Below are positions 1-7,543 of a DNA stretch of 13,340 nt, in pieces. The position numbers and the translations under genes are program-made. The notes under the pieces were generated by a model. It ran no database searches, was not told where the DNA came from, and saw only the letters and a list, made by a program, of their open reading frames with translations. Position 1 is the first letter of the stretch, and every line of letters starts with the position of its first letter. This DNA is from Gemmatimonadota bacterium. Its GTDB lineage: Bacteria; GCA-2686955. The DNA lies in contig JALXCG010000667.1 of assembly GCA_026991065.1 (NCBI GenBank), forward strand, positions 1 to 13,340. Direction: 5' to 3'.

Positions 1-2690
1 CCTCTGCCGCGACCGACGCCGCCGCCAACACCCCGGCCGCCAACACCCCCGCCGCCGGCTCCTCCGCCACCGGCTTCACGGCCGACCCCACCGATCCGCC
101 GCGCCTCTTCGACCGCGTCCCCGCCGGCCGCACGGTGAGCGACGACGAACTGCTCGACCTCTTTTTCGACTGGACCGCCGACCAGGGGCTGGAACTCTAC
201 CCCGCCCAGGAAGAGGCGATCCTCGAAACGATGGCCGGCAACCACGTCATCGTCAACACCCCCACCGGTTCCGGCAAAAGCCTGGTTGCCCTTGCCGCCC
301 ACTTCTGGTGCGCCGCGCGCAACCGCCGTTCCTTCTACACCGCGCCGATCAAGGCCCTGGTGAACGAGAAGTTCTTCGATCTCTGCCGCCACTTCGGCGC
401 CCGCAACGTCGGCATGCTCACCGGCGACGCCAGCATCAACCCGCAAGCCCTGATCATCTGCTGTACCGCCGAAGTTCTCTCCAACATGGTGTTGCGCCAA
501 GGCCCCCAGGCCCCGGTCGAATACGTCGTCATGGACGAATTCCACTACTACGGCGACCGCGACCGCGGTGTCGCCTGGCAGATTCCGCTGCTGGTGCTGC
601 CGCATGCCACCTTCATGCTCATGTCGGCCACCCTCGGCCGGATCGACGCCATCGCCCAGCGCATCGAGGCCCGCAGCAGCCGCCCGGTTGCAATCGTCCA
701 GTCCGCCGAGCGCCCGGTTCCGCTCACCTTCAGCTACGGCGAGCTGCCGATCCACCACACTGTAAAAGAGCTGCTTGACCGCGGCCGCGCCCCCATCTAC
801 CTGGTGAACTTCAGCCAGAAGCAGGCCGCCGAACAGGCGCAGAACCTGATGAGCATCGACCTGCTGGAGAAGGCCGAGAAGAAGGCGATGAACGCCGCCC
901 TCAGCGGCTTCCCCTTCACCAGCCCCTACGGCAAAACCGTCCGCCGCTTCCTCGGCCACGGCGTCGGCCTGCACCACGCCGGTCTCCTCCCCCGCTACCG
1001 CCTGCTGGTCGAGCGCCTGGCTCAGCAGGGGCTGCTGCGCGTCGTCTCCGGCACCGACACCCTCGGCGTCGGCGTCAACATTCCGATCCGCACCGTGCTC
1101 TTTACCCGCCTCTGCAAATATGACGGCGAGAGCGTCAAGATCCTCTCGGTGCGCGATTTCCAGCAGATCTCCGGGCGCGCCGGCCGGAAAGGCTTCGACG
1201 ACCACGGCTGGGTGGTATGCCAGGCCCCCGAGCACGTCATCGAAAACCGCCTGGCCGCCGCCAAGGCCGCCAGCGGCACCGGCAATCGCCGCAAGATCAA
1301 GAAGAAGTCCGCCCCCCGCGGTCTGGTCAGTTGGAACCAGGATACTTTCAACCGCCTGGTCAACGGAACCCCCGAGACCCTCCGCTCGCGCTTCGAGGTA
1401 GACCACGCGATGCTGCTCAACCTCTTGCAGCGCACCCATTTCGACACGCCCCACGGCGGCGGCTACCGGGAACTGCTGCGCCTGATCGAGCAGAGCCACA
1501 GCAGCGACGCCGAACGCAAGCGCCTGCGCCGCACCGCCAAATCCTGCTTCGCCACCCTCCGCCAGGCGGGGCTGATCGACCTGGTCGAACGGCGCGCCGA
1601 CCCCGCCCACAGCGCCGGCCACCGCCTCGCCCGCTCCACGTCCGACGCCCCCCGCCGTCCCGGCCGCGATGTGGTCGTCGCCGCCGATCTGCAGGATGAC
1701 TTCTCACTCTTCCACACCCTCTCCCTCTACATGCTCGACGCCCTGGCCCTGCTCGACGAGACCAGCGCAACCTACCCGCTCGACGTTCTCACCCTGGTCG
1801 AGTCGATCCTCGAACACCCCGGCGCCATCCTCCGGCAACAGGTCGCCAAGCTCAAGGGGGAGCGGATCGCCGAACTCAAGGCGGAGGGGGTCGAATATGA
1901 GCGCCGCATGGAGGAGTTGGAGAAGGTCACCTACCCCAAGCCCAACGAAGAGTTCATCTACAACACCTTCAACGCCTTCGCCGCCCGCCACCCGTGGGTC
2001 GGCGCGCACAACATCAAGCCCAAATCGATCGCCCGCGAGATCGTCGAAGGTTTCTACTCCTTCCGCGACTATGTCGTCCACTACCGGCTGGAGCGGATGG
2101 AGGGCACCCTGCTCCGCTACCTCAGCCAGACCTACAAGACCCTGGTGCAAAGCCTCCCGGTCGCTTACAAGAACGACGCCGTCGCCGAAATGATCGGTTA
2201 CCTGCGCGCCACCCTCGAGCGCGCCGACTCCAGCCTCTCCGACGAATGGGAACGGATCGCCCGGCAGCCCACCGCCGGCCGTCCGGAGCACGCCGCCCCG
2301 GCCCCGCCACCGGACCTCTCCCGCGACCGCAAGCTCTTCTACAGCCGCATCCGCGCCGAACTCCACGCCCTCATCCGCGCCCTCGCCGCGCGCGACTACG
2401 AAGAAGCCGGCGCCTCTGTCCGCCAGCGCCCCGACAACACCTGGGATGCCGCCCGCTTCGCCGCCGCCATGGCTCCCTACTTCCTCGAATTCGAAACGCT
2501 GCGCTGCGACCACGAAGCGCGCCTCTCCGACAAGACCACCATCCGCCCCGTCGCCGACCACCTCTGGGAGGTGCAGCAGATCCTTCTCGACCCCGCCGAC
2601 GAGCAGGTCTGGGTGATCGAAGGCCGGGTCGACCTGCGCGACGACCCCTCCCCCAAAGGCCCGATCATCGAAGTGGATCGCATCCGCTGA
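1..2690 (+). CDS. DEAD/DEAH-box Ski2-like helicase with DUF3516 C-terminus (5' partial)
   Basis: Superfamily 2 nucleic-acid helicase, probably acting on RNA in the cytoplasm; its exact substrate is not known from sequence. Numbering from the GTG at 135: Walker A TPTGSGKS at 42-49, DEFH box (motif II) at 134-137, MSAT (motif III) at 163-166, and QQISGRAGRKG (motif VI) at 343-353. A long C-terminal part (about 390-851) matches what I know of DUF3516-type helicases in actinobacteria and deltaproteobacteria. The reading frame stays open to the left edge, with no stop and no ATG, GTG or TTG between base 3 and 135. The segment just before 135 (RLFDRVPAGRT) looks like the normal family N-terminus. 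The real start therefore lies outside the window, and the GTG at 135 is probably internal. The upstream part is Ala/Thr/Pro-rich and contains a short tandem repeat. The gene ends at a TGA at 2688-2690 and converges on the metal-transport cluster. Family call is firm; biological role is open. Confidence 0.93.
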   Translation, partial: SAATDAAANTPAANTPAAGSSATGFTADPTDPPRLFDRVPAGRTVSDDELLDLFFDWTADQGLELYPAQEEAILETMAGNHVIVNTPTGSGKSLVALAAHFWCAARNRRSFYTAPIKALVNEKFFDLCRHFGARNVGMLTGDASINPQALIICCTAEVLSNMVLRQGPQAPVEYVVMDEFHYYGDRDRGVAWQIPLLVLPHATFMLMSATLGRIDAIAQRIEARSSRPVAIVQSAERPVPLTFSYGELPIHHTVKELLDRGRAPIYLVNFSQKQAAEQAQNLMSIDLLEKAEKKAMNAALSGFPFTSPYGKTVRRFLGHGVGLHHAGLLPRYRLLVERLAQQGLLRVVSGTDTLGVGVNIPIRTVLFTRLCKYDGESVKILSVRDFQQISGRAGRKGFDDHGWVVCQAPEHVIENRLAAAKAASGTGNRRKIKKKSAPRGLVSWNQDTFNRLVNGTPETLRSRFEVDHAMLLNLLQRTHFDTPHGGGYRELLRLIEQSHSSDAERKRLRRTAKSCFATLRQAGLIDLVERRADPAHSAGHRLARSTSDAPRRPGRDVVVAADLQDDFSLFHTLSLYMLDALALLDETSATYPLDVLTLVESILEHPGAILRQQVAKLKGERIAELKAEGVEYERRMEELEKVTYPKPNEEFIYNTFNAFAARHPWVGAHNIKPKSIAREIVEGFYSFRDYVVHYRLERMEGTLLRYLSQTYKTLVQSLPVAYKNDAVAEMIGYLRATLERADSSLSDEWERIARQPTAGRPEHAAPAPPPDLSRDRKLFYSRIRAELHALIRALAARDYEEAGASVRQRPDNTWDAARFAAAMAPYFLEFETLRCDHEARLSDKTTIRPVADHLWEVQQILLDPADEQVWVIEGRVDLRDDPSPKGPIIEVDRIR
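21..50 (+). repeat. 15-base tandem repeat coding AANTP twice
   Basis: Two adjacent 15-base units (21-35 and 36-50) differ only in the last base and encode Ala-Ala-Asn-Thr-Pro twice. They lie in the low-complexity N-terminal extension of the helicase, followed by more Ala, Ser, Thr and Gly. Such a stretch is likely a disordered linker and may vary in copy number. The repeat is seen directly; its function is unknown. Confidence 0.6.
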
Positions 2691-2709
2691 CCTCCCCCCG
2701 CCCGTTGCC

Positions 2710-2739
2710 GCGGGTGAGTCGTCGATCCGCTCCTTTTTT
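2710..2739 (+). terminator. possible Rho-independent terminator after the helicase
   Basis: A short stem pairs 2710-2715 with 2725-2730 (five Watson-Crick pairs and one G-U), with a 9-base loop. Three bases later comes a run of six T (2734-2739). It starts 20 bases after the helicase stop and faces the convergent permease gene. The stem is short, so this is only a plausible terminator. The rest of the 2691-2835 gap shows no gene. Confidence 0.35.
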
Positions 2740-2835
2740 CAGTGCACCAGTTTCGCCCCAACGGGCCGCCGCCGCGCTCCGCCGGCCGCAAGCAGGCCCC
2801 GGAGCCGCGCCAGGATCGGTCACTGTCGCCGCCGA

Positions 2836-3705
2836 TCAGCGTGCCCGCAGCGCTCCCACCGCCATGGTGACAAAAAAGAGCGCGGCGATCGAGAGCACGA
2901 TCGCTCCCCCCGTGGGCACCAGCCACTGCGTCGAGAGAAAGAGCCCCAACAGACACGCCGTCAGCGCCACCAGAATGCTGATCAGCAGATAGCTGCGCAC
3001 GCTCCAGGAGAGATTGCGCGCCGCCGCCGCCGGCACCACCACCAGCGACTCCACCAGCAGGGCGCCGATGATCTTCAGACTCACCACAATCGCCATGGTG
3101 AGCAGCACCACAAAGAGATACTCCAGAAAAACTGCGCGGTTGCCGGCCAACCTGCCCAGGGTCGGCACCGTGCTGTCCAGCAGCAACTCATTGTAGTGGC
3201 GGATCAGCACAGCGCCGATCCCCAGCGACGCGAGCAGAAGCAGCAGCAGATCGCGATCGGTCACGGTCAGCAGGCTGCCGAACATCACCGACTCGATCTG
3301 GTGGATGTTAAAGCGCTTGGTCACCGCCACCAGCAGACAGATCCCCAGCCCCAGGGTGAGCGAGAGGAAGACGCCGATCAGCGTATCCGGCGGCAGGCTG
3401 GAGTGGCGGCGAACAAAGACCATCGCCACCGCGGTCAAGAGACAGAAACCGACAATGCCGCCGTAGGCGGAGTTGATCGGCTCGCCCATCAGCAAGCCGA
3501 GAGTGAGCCCGGTCAGCGCTGCGTGCCCCAAGGCGGAACTGAAGAAGGCCAGCCGCCGCGCCACCACCAGGTGACTCAAACCGCCGAGCAGCGGCGCCAC
3601 CAGCAGCACCGCCAGAATCCCGCGGATCACAAAAGCGTATTCAAACGAAGCGGGCAGCATCCCGGCCCGCGCAGCCGCGGCGAACCAGTCGTAGAAGCCC
3701 TGCAT
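2836..3705 (-). CDS. Metal ABC transporter permease (ZnuB/MntB type)
   Basis: Inner-membrane permease of an ABC-3 family importer for zinc or manganese, working with the ATPase and binding protein encoded just upstream. The 289 residues are the usual length and contain about eight hydrophobic segments. Family hallmarks visible: the cytoplasmic coupling segment near residue 55 (FFSSALGHAALTG, matching the family's 'ALSHAVLPG' type region), the conserved ALLVESLVVVPAA stretch, and the late VPTGGAIVLSIA stretch. The ATG at 3705 is preceded by a strong purine-rich ribosome site (AGGGGGTAGGGG), and only three bases separate it from the ATPase stop, so the two are surely co-translated in one operon. 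The metal cannot be told from the permease alone. It is the last gene of the cluster; its stop lies in a 6+6 inverted repeat (2814-2819 / 2832-2837). Confidence 0.93.
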   Translation of the reverse strand: MQGFYDWFAAAARAGMLPASFEYAFVIRGILAVLLVAPLLGGLSHLVVARRLAFFSSALGHAALTGLTLGLLMGEPINSAYGGIVGFCLLTAVAMVFVRRHSSLPPDTLIGVFLSLTLGLGICLLVAVTKRFNIHQIESVMFGSLLTVTDRDLLLLLLASLGIGAVLIRHYNELLLDSTVPTLGRLAGNRAVFLEYLFVVLLTMAIVVSLKIIGALLVESLVVVPAAAARNLSWSVRSYLLISILVALTACLLGLFLSTQWLVPTGGAIVLSIAALFFVTMAVGALRAR

Positions 3706-3708
3706 CCC

Positions 3709-4440
3709 CTACCCCCTTCCTCGCGGCGGCAGCAGGGCGTAGCCCGCCCGCACCTCGCCCAACACCTCGCCGGGGGCACCATCGGCCACAATCGCGCGGT
3801 CGAGCAGGGTCACCCGGTCGGCCAGCCGTTGCACCTGAGCGGGATCGTGCGAGACCATGAAGACCGTGAGTTCGTGCTCCCGCAGAAGCCCGGCCAGCAG
3901 CTGCTCGAAAGCCTCCCGGGCAGCGACATCCAGGCCGCTGGTCGGCTCGTCAAGGAGCAGCAACTCCGGCCGCGGATCAACCGCATTGAGAAAAAGCAGG
4001 CGCTGCAACTCGCCGCCGGAGAGCCCGGCGATCGGCGTATCGGCCAGCGTCGCCAGACCGCCGCTCTCCAGCAGCTCCAGCATGTGACGCCGCACACGCC
4101 GCGAGATGCCGAGGAACACCGGCCGCCGAATCCGCTGCAAGGCAAGAAATTCCAGCGCGGTGAGCGGCACCGACGTATCCACCGCGGCGCGCTGCGGCAC
4201 ATAGCCCAGCCGCTGATTGCCGCGCCAGAAGAGCCGGATCCGCCCGCCAAAAGGGAGAAAACCCAGAATCGCGGCCAGCAGGGTGCTCTTGCCGGCGCCG
4301 TTGGGACCAACCAGGCAGTGGCAGCCGCCGCGCGCAACCTGCAGCGAGATGTCGCGCAGCACCTCCTCGCGACCGCGCCGAACCCGCAGCCCGTCGATGC
4401 GAATGATCGGATCCGCCGGCGCGGAATCGGTAGCGGTCAT
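3709..4440 (-). CDS. Metal ABC transporter ATP-binding protein (ZnuC type)
   Basis: Cytoplasmic ATPase that powers metal import through the neighbouring permease. All nucleotide-binding motifs are present in 243 residues: Walker A GPNGAGKST (45-53), Q-loop VPQR (Q83), ABC signature LSGGELQRL (140-148), Walker B with catalytic Glu (LLLLDE, 160-165), D-loop SGLD and the switch His (H198 in VSHD). The length and the order of motifs are normal for the ZnuC/MntA group. The start ATG overlaps the stop of the binding-protein gene as ATGA (4437-4440), which indicates translational coupling. The permease follows after three bases. The enzyme looks intact. The choice between zinc and manganese is not decided by this subunit. 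Confidence 0.95.
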   Translation of the reverse strand: MTATDSAPADPIIRIDGLRVRRGREEVLRDISLQVARGGCHCLVGPNGAGKSTLLAAILGFLPFGGRIRLFWRGNQRLGYVPQRAAVDTSVPLTALEFLALQRIRRPVFLGISRRVRRHMLELLESGGLATLADTPIAGLSGGELQRLLFLNAVDPRPELLLLDEPTSGLDVAAREAFEQLLAGLLREHELTVFMVSHDPAQVQRLADRVTLLDRAIVADGAPGEVLGEVRAGYALLPPRGRG

Positions 4441-5330
4441 TGCCCGTTCAGCGCCCGCACCAGGGTGTCCGCATTGCGCGCCATCTCGACCTCAAACTTG
4501 TCCGGCGTGTATTCACCGGTGGCGATGTGACTCAAGATGTAGACCCGGGCATCGGTGGCATCGCGCACCACCTGTAGCAGGGCCGGGGGAAAGCGCTCTT
4601 CGCTGAACACCACATGCACCCCCTCTTTGCGCAGGATGTCGATGGTGCCCTGCAACTCGGCGGCCGAAGGGATGAGCCCATGCGCCGGCTCGACCACGCC
4701 CGCCAACTCGATGCCGAACTCCTGCAGCAAGTAGCTGTAGCCGTCATGCACCGTCACCACCCGGTGGTATTTCGGATCGACCAGCTGCGCCGCCGCGGCG
4801 GCCTTGATCCCCCGCAGCCGCGTCGCGTAAGCCCGTGCATTGCGCCGAAAAGTGGCCGCCGACTGCGGCTGCAACTCCGCCAGAACCCGTTCTATGAGAT
4901 AGGTTTGCTGGATGGCATTGGTAAACGAGATGAAGGTGTGGGAGTTGGGCGACTGATCGCGAAAATTGCTGATCAGTGGCGTTCCCTCGTTCACCCGAAT
5001 GATGCGCAGCTTGTCGTTGCCCGAGGCTTTGATCATCCCCTGAATGAAATCGTCGTGGCCCAGGCCATTGATGACAATGGCATCGAGTCCGGCGATCCGG
5101 TGGATCTCTTCGGGCGCCGGCTGGTAGTTGCTGGCATCCACATCCCCGGGCAGGACCGGCTGTACCACCACGTCGGTGCCCTGGACGATGTTGGAGACCC
5201 AGGAGTAGTAGGGGTGCAAGGTGGTTCCGACCTTCAGCGGCGCGGCCGAAGCGGGAGCGGAAAAGAGCGCGGCCCCGAGAATCAGCAGGGAGCAGGAGGC
5301 AAGCAGCTTGGTGCGGTTTCGAAACGACAT
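4437..5330 (-). CDS. Metal ABC transporter substrate-binding protein (ZnuA/TroA family)
   Basis: Periplasmic metal receptor of the importer. The 297 residues start with a Sec signal peptide: basic n-region, hydrophobic core near 10-23, and a likely cut after ASA around residue 29. The mature start LKVGTTLHPYYSWV is typical of the cluster A-I binding proteins. Likely metal ligands are H131 (NSHTF), H195 (VHDGY) and an acidic residue near 244-245 (SEE). The usual first ligand, the His of the 'PHxYEP' motif, is absent: the aligned stretch is DASNYQP (65-71), with Ser67 in the His place. There is no His-rich loop such as that of many ZnuA proteins. H92 (GHDDF) or H39 (LHPYY) may compensate. The ATG has a good ribosome site (GGGGGAG). 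The stop overlaps the ATPase start by four bases. Family call is firm; metal identity is open. Confidence 0.92.
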   Translation of the reverse strand: MSFRNRTKLLASCSLLILGAALFSAPASAAPLKVGTTLHPYYSWVSNIVQGTDVVVQPVLPGDVDASNYQPAPEEIHRIAGLDAIVINGLGHDDFIQGMIKASGNDKLRIIRVNEGTPLISNFRDQSPNSHTFISFTNAIQQTYLIERVLAELQPQSAATFRRNARAYATRLRGIKAAAAAQLVDPKYHRVVTVHDGYSYLLQEFGIELAGVVEPAHGLIPSAAELQGTIDILRKEGVHVVFSEERFPPALLQVVRDATDARVYILSHIATGEYTPDKFEVEMARNADTLVRALNGQ

Positions 5331-5403
5331 GGTTCTCCCCCGTGAATTGCGAAGGGGTTGTGGCGCTGACGGCGCCGGGAAATAGCCGGTCGCGCCGGGA
5401 TCA

Positions 5404-6039
5404 TCAATTGCGAAATTGTGGAGAGATCACGATCTGGCGCCATCCCTGGGTCATGGGTGAGAGGGAGAGCGTCGGTGGCAAAGGGCCGGCCCGAATCCAG
5501 ATGCTGACATCGAGAATGGTGCCGTCCGGCAAGCGGCGATGCGCTTCATCCATCGATTGGGCACTCTGCAAGCGCAGGTGACTCAGATTGGGCACCGCCG
5601 GGTCCGGCTCCACAATTTGCAGCAGAAAAGAGGGGAAGCGCTCCGCTTCCTCGGCCTCTCCGAGATACTGAATCGTTCGCCCCTCAATGCGTTCGCGCCA
5701 CGCATAGGCACCGACGCGCAGCGGATCCGGCGCGAAAGGCGGAATCCCCTCCGCCGCGAGTTCCGCGGCCGGCGGCCAACTCCCCTCCTCCGCACGGATG
5801 TAGAGCGCTTCGGTCAGCCCCTCGCCGAGTTGCCGGAACAGATACTGCTCAGCCGCCGGAAGCTGCGCGAAAAGCACCTGGAAAGGAAAGAGTGGCGCGC
5901 TCTCCGCCTCGGGCGCGCGGCGTCCCCAAACAAAGAAGAAGATCAGCAGATAGATTGCGGCCAGCGCGCGCACCACGGCCAGCATCTCCTCCCGCCACGG
6001 CAGCGGGCCCACTTCAACCACGTTCGGTTGGTGGTTCAT
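5404..6039 (-). CDS. Single-TM hypothetical protein, DUF6162-like, in the metal-uptake cluster
   Basis: A 211-residue protein with a short N-terminal tail, one membrane segment at about 22-38 (ALAAIYLLIFFFVWG) followed by Arg-Arg, and a soluble remainder that is probably periplasmic. It has no cysteine and no recognisable catalytic motif. The stretches AEQYLF, GIPPFAPD (98-105), LPDGTILDVSIW and the C-terminal GWRQIV (199-204) recall a family I know as DUF6162, found beside zinc-type ABC transporters in proteobacteria; this assignment is from memory and only moderately sure. I choose the ATG at 6039, because the frame open further upstream runs antisense-like through the neighbouring flavoprotein gene and is Arg-rich nonsense. 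A GAGGA ribosome site at 6051-6055 fits this start and overlaps the flavoprotein stop (6054-6056). The spacing suggests one operon with genes on both sides. An accessory role in metal import is inferred from position only. Confidence 0.82.
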   Translation of the reverse strand: MNHQPNVVEVGPLPWREEMLAVVRALAAIYLLIFFFVWGRRAPEAESAPLFPFQVLFAQLPAAEQYLFRQLGEGLTEALYIRAEEGSWPPAAELAAEGIPPFAPDPLRVGAYAWRERIEGRTIQYLGEAEEAERFPSFLLQIVEPDPAVPNLSHLRLQSAQSMDEAHRRLPDGTILDVSIWIRAGPLPPTLSLSPMTQGWRQIVISPQFRN

Positions 6040-6050
6040 CGCGACGCTGT

Positions 6051-6055
6051 TCCTC
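6051..6055 (-). promoter_or_regulatory. Ribosome binding site of the DUF6162-like gene
   Basis: GAGGA on the minus strand, 11 bases before the ATG at 6039 and fused with the TGA stop of the upstream flavoprotein gene (6054-6056). It supports the short form of the protein and suggests that ribosomes finishing the flavoprotein can re-initiate here. Confidence 0.6.
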
Positions 6056-7460
6056 AGCGCTGGCGCGCTTGCGAACGGCGCGAGCGCGACCGGGGCGCGC
6101 GCGGCGGTTCGACAATCTTTCGTGCCGCGAGAGAGGCCCCCACCAGGACCGGGTCCCACACCGGCGCGACGGTCGGTGTATAGGCGAGATCCAGAGCCGC
6201 CACCTCTTCGGCGAGAAGGTCGGCATGCAGCGCGGTGGCGTAGGTGTTGGCGCGAAGCACCGCCCCATCCTGCCCGCAACAGTGTGCGCCAAGCAGACGG
6301 CCGTCCTGGCGATTGGCGACAATGGCCAGATTGACCGAGCGCCCGTCACGACAGCCGGGGGCACGCGACGGTGCGCTGGTTACTGCCAAAACCGGATCCA
6401 GGCCGGCTTGCCGCGCTTGCTCCACAGTCAGCCCGGTGCGTGCCACCTGGGTCCCGAAAACCTCGGTGGCCGTGGTGCCGACGATCCCACGAAAATAGTC
6501 GGAATGCCCGGCAACGACAGAGCCGGCCACCCGCCCCTGCTTGATCGCCGTGGGGCAGAGAGGCAGCCACACCGGATGTTTCAGCACGCGGTGAAATGCT
6601 TCGGCGCAGTCACCCGCCGCCAGGATGCCATCAACATTTGTGCGCTGCAGGGGATCAACCCGGATCGCCCCGGAATCCCCGATCTCAACCCCGGCCTCGC
6701 GGGCGATCTCGACATTGGGTCGAATCCCGGTGGTCAGCACCACCAGATCGGTGGAGAAGGTCGCCCCCTCGGTGGTGGTGACAACCAGATGCCGAGCGTG
6801 ATTCACCTCTTTTTCGATCGCCGCGAGTGCCGCCCCCAGCAGCACGCGAACCTCGGCTTTGCGCACCACCTTGAGCACTCTCTGGGCGATCACCCGCTCG
6901 AGTCCGGGCAGAACCGTGTCGCGCTCCTCAAGCAGAACCACCTCGAAACCGCGCCGGGAGAGAGACTCCGCCATCGACAGCCCCACATAGCCGGCGCCGA
7001 CCACCGTGACCCGTGAGACCTGCCCGCTACGGCAGAGGCTTTCGAGGTGTCGTGCATTCTCCAGCGAGCGCAGGACACATACACCGGGAAGGTCGACCCC
7101 GGGGACATCCGGAATGTTCGGTCGAGCGCCCGTGGAGAGCAACAGGTGATCGTAGTCGAAATCGACTTCGCGCCCATCCGCCACGCAACGCAGGCGTCGG
7201 GCGCCCGCGTCGATGCCAATCACTTCGTGGCCGAAACGAACCAGAATCTGCTCTTTGGCGAATGCCGCGGCGGGACGCACAACCAAGTCGTCAAGAACCG
7301 GGTCCGGCGCCGCCAGTGCTTCCGGAATGCCGCAAGCACGGTAGGAGACATCCTTGCTCTTTTCCAGGATCGTAATCTTGGCATCCGGAGCCAGGCGCCG
7401 TGCCCGCGCCGCGGCGGAAGTTCCGGCGGACACTCCGCCAACAATGACAAAATGCGACAT
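6054..7460 (-). CDS. CoA-disulfide reductase / NADH oxidase-like FAD flavoprotein
   Basis: Cytoplasmic pyridine-nucleotide disulfide oxidoreductase of the single-cysteine group (CoA-disulfide reductase, NADH oxidase/peroxidase, NAD(P)H persulfide reductase). In 468 residues: FAD-binding GGVSAGTSAA at 8-17, the redox-active Cys43 in SYRACGIP, NAD(P)-binding VVGAGYVG at 153-160, second FAD motif GILAAGDCAE at 278-287, and the dimerisation domain ending in LDLAYTPTVAPVWDPV (424-437) with the family Tyr427. There is no rhodanese domain, so it is the short form. The C-terminus has an unusual Arg/Ser-rich tail of about 18 residues. The ATG at 7460 has a GAGG-type ribosome site. It is followed after 14 bases by the DUF6162-like gene and then the metal importer, so it probably heads that operon. 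Which substrate it reduces (CoA disulfide, persulfide, oxygen) cannot be read from sequence. Confidence 0.9.
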   Translation of the reverse strand: MSHFVIVGGVSAGTSAAARARRLAPDAKITILEKSKDVSYRACGIPEALAAPDPVLDDLVVRPAAAFAKEQILVRFGHEVIGIDAGARRLRCVADGREVDFDYDHLLLSTGARPNIPDVPGVDLPGVCVLRSLENARHLESLCRSGQVSRVTVVGAGYVGLSMAESLSRRGFEVVLLEERDTVLPGLERVIAQRVLKVVRKAEVRVLLGAALAAIEKEVNHARHLVVTTTEGATFSTDLVVLTTGIRPNVEIAREAGVEIGDSGAIRVDPLQRTNVDGILAAGDCAEAFHRVLKHPVWLPLCPTAIKQGRVAGSVVAGHSDYFRGIVGTTATEVFGTQVARTGLTVEQARQAGLDPVLAVTSAPSRAPGCRDGRSVNLAIVANRQDGRLLGAHCCGQDGAVLRANTYATALHADLLAEEVAALDLAYTPTVAPVWDPVLVGASLAARKIVEPPRAPRSRSRRSQARQR

Positions 7461-7543
7461 GCCTCATTCCTCAGTCTCGAAGGATCGCTGGCATCTCAGC
7501 CGTGCGAAGGTGGCTGTTCACACGTCTGATCCAGGGCATGACG

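Noticed and set aside
1704-2561. Minus-strand open frame of 285 codons inside the helicase gene
   Set aside because: Gly/Val/Glu-rich reverse-complement image of the helicase frame with no recognisable domain.
2814-2837. 6+6 inverted repeat (GATCGG / CCGATC) at the permease stop, considered as terminator
   Set aside because: The loop is 12 bases and no T-run follows on the minus strand, so there is no good terminator evidence.
1994-2992. Plus-strand open frame of 332 codons running out of the helicase into the intergenic gap
   Set aside because: Arg/Pro-rich frame-shifted reading of the helicase; no ribosome site or family resemblance.
3196-4530. Long plus-strand open frame (444 codons) opposite the ABC transporter genes
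   Set aside because: It is Gln/Arg/His/Pro-rich, antisense to the convincing ATPase and permease genes, has no domain, and results from high GC content.
5331-5403. Zur-type operator in front of the metal-binding protein gene, or before the cluster (7461-7543)
   Set aside because: No AT-rich palindrome like the known Zur box is visible; only small GC-rich stems and a 9-base direct repeat AATTGCGAA (5345-5353 and 5406-5414), which could be chance.
6040-6279. 80-residue N-terminal extension of the DUF6162-like protein
   Set aside because: It lies wholly within the flavoprotein gene in another frame, is Arg/Gly-rich, and the ATG at 6039 has its own ribosome site.
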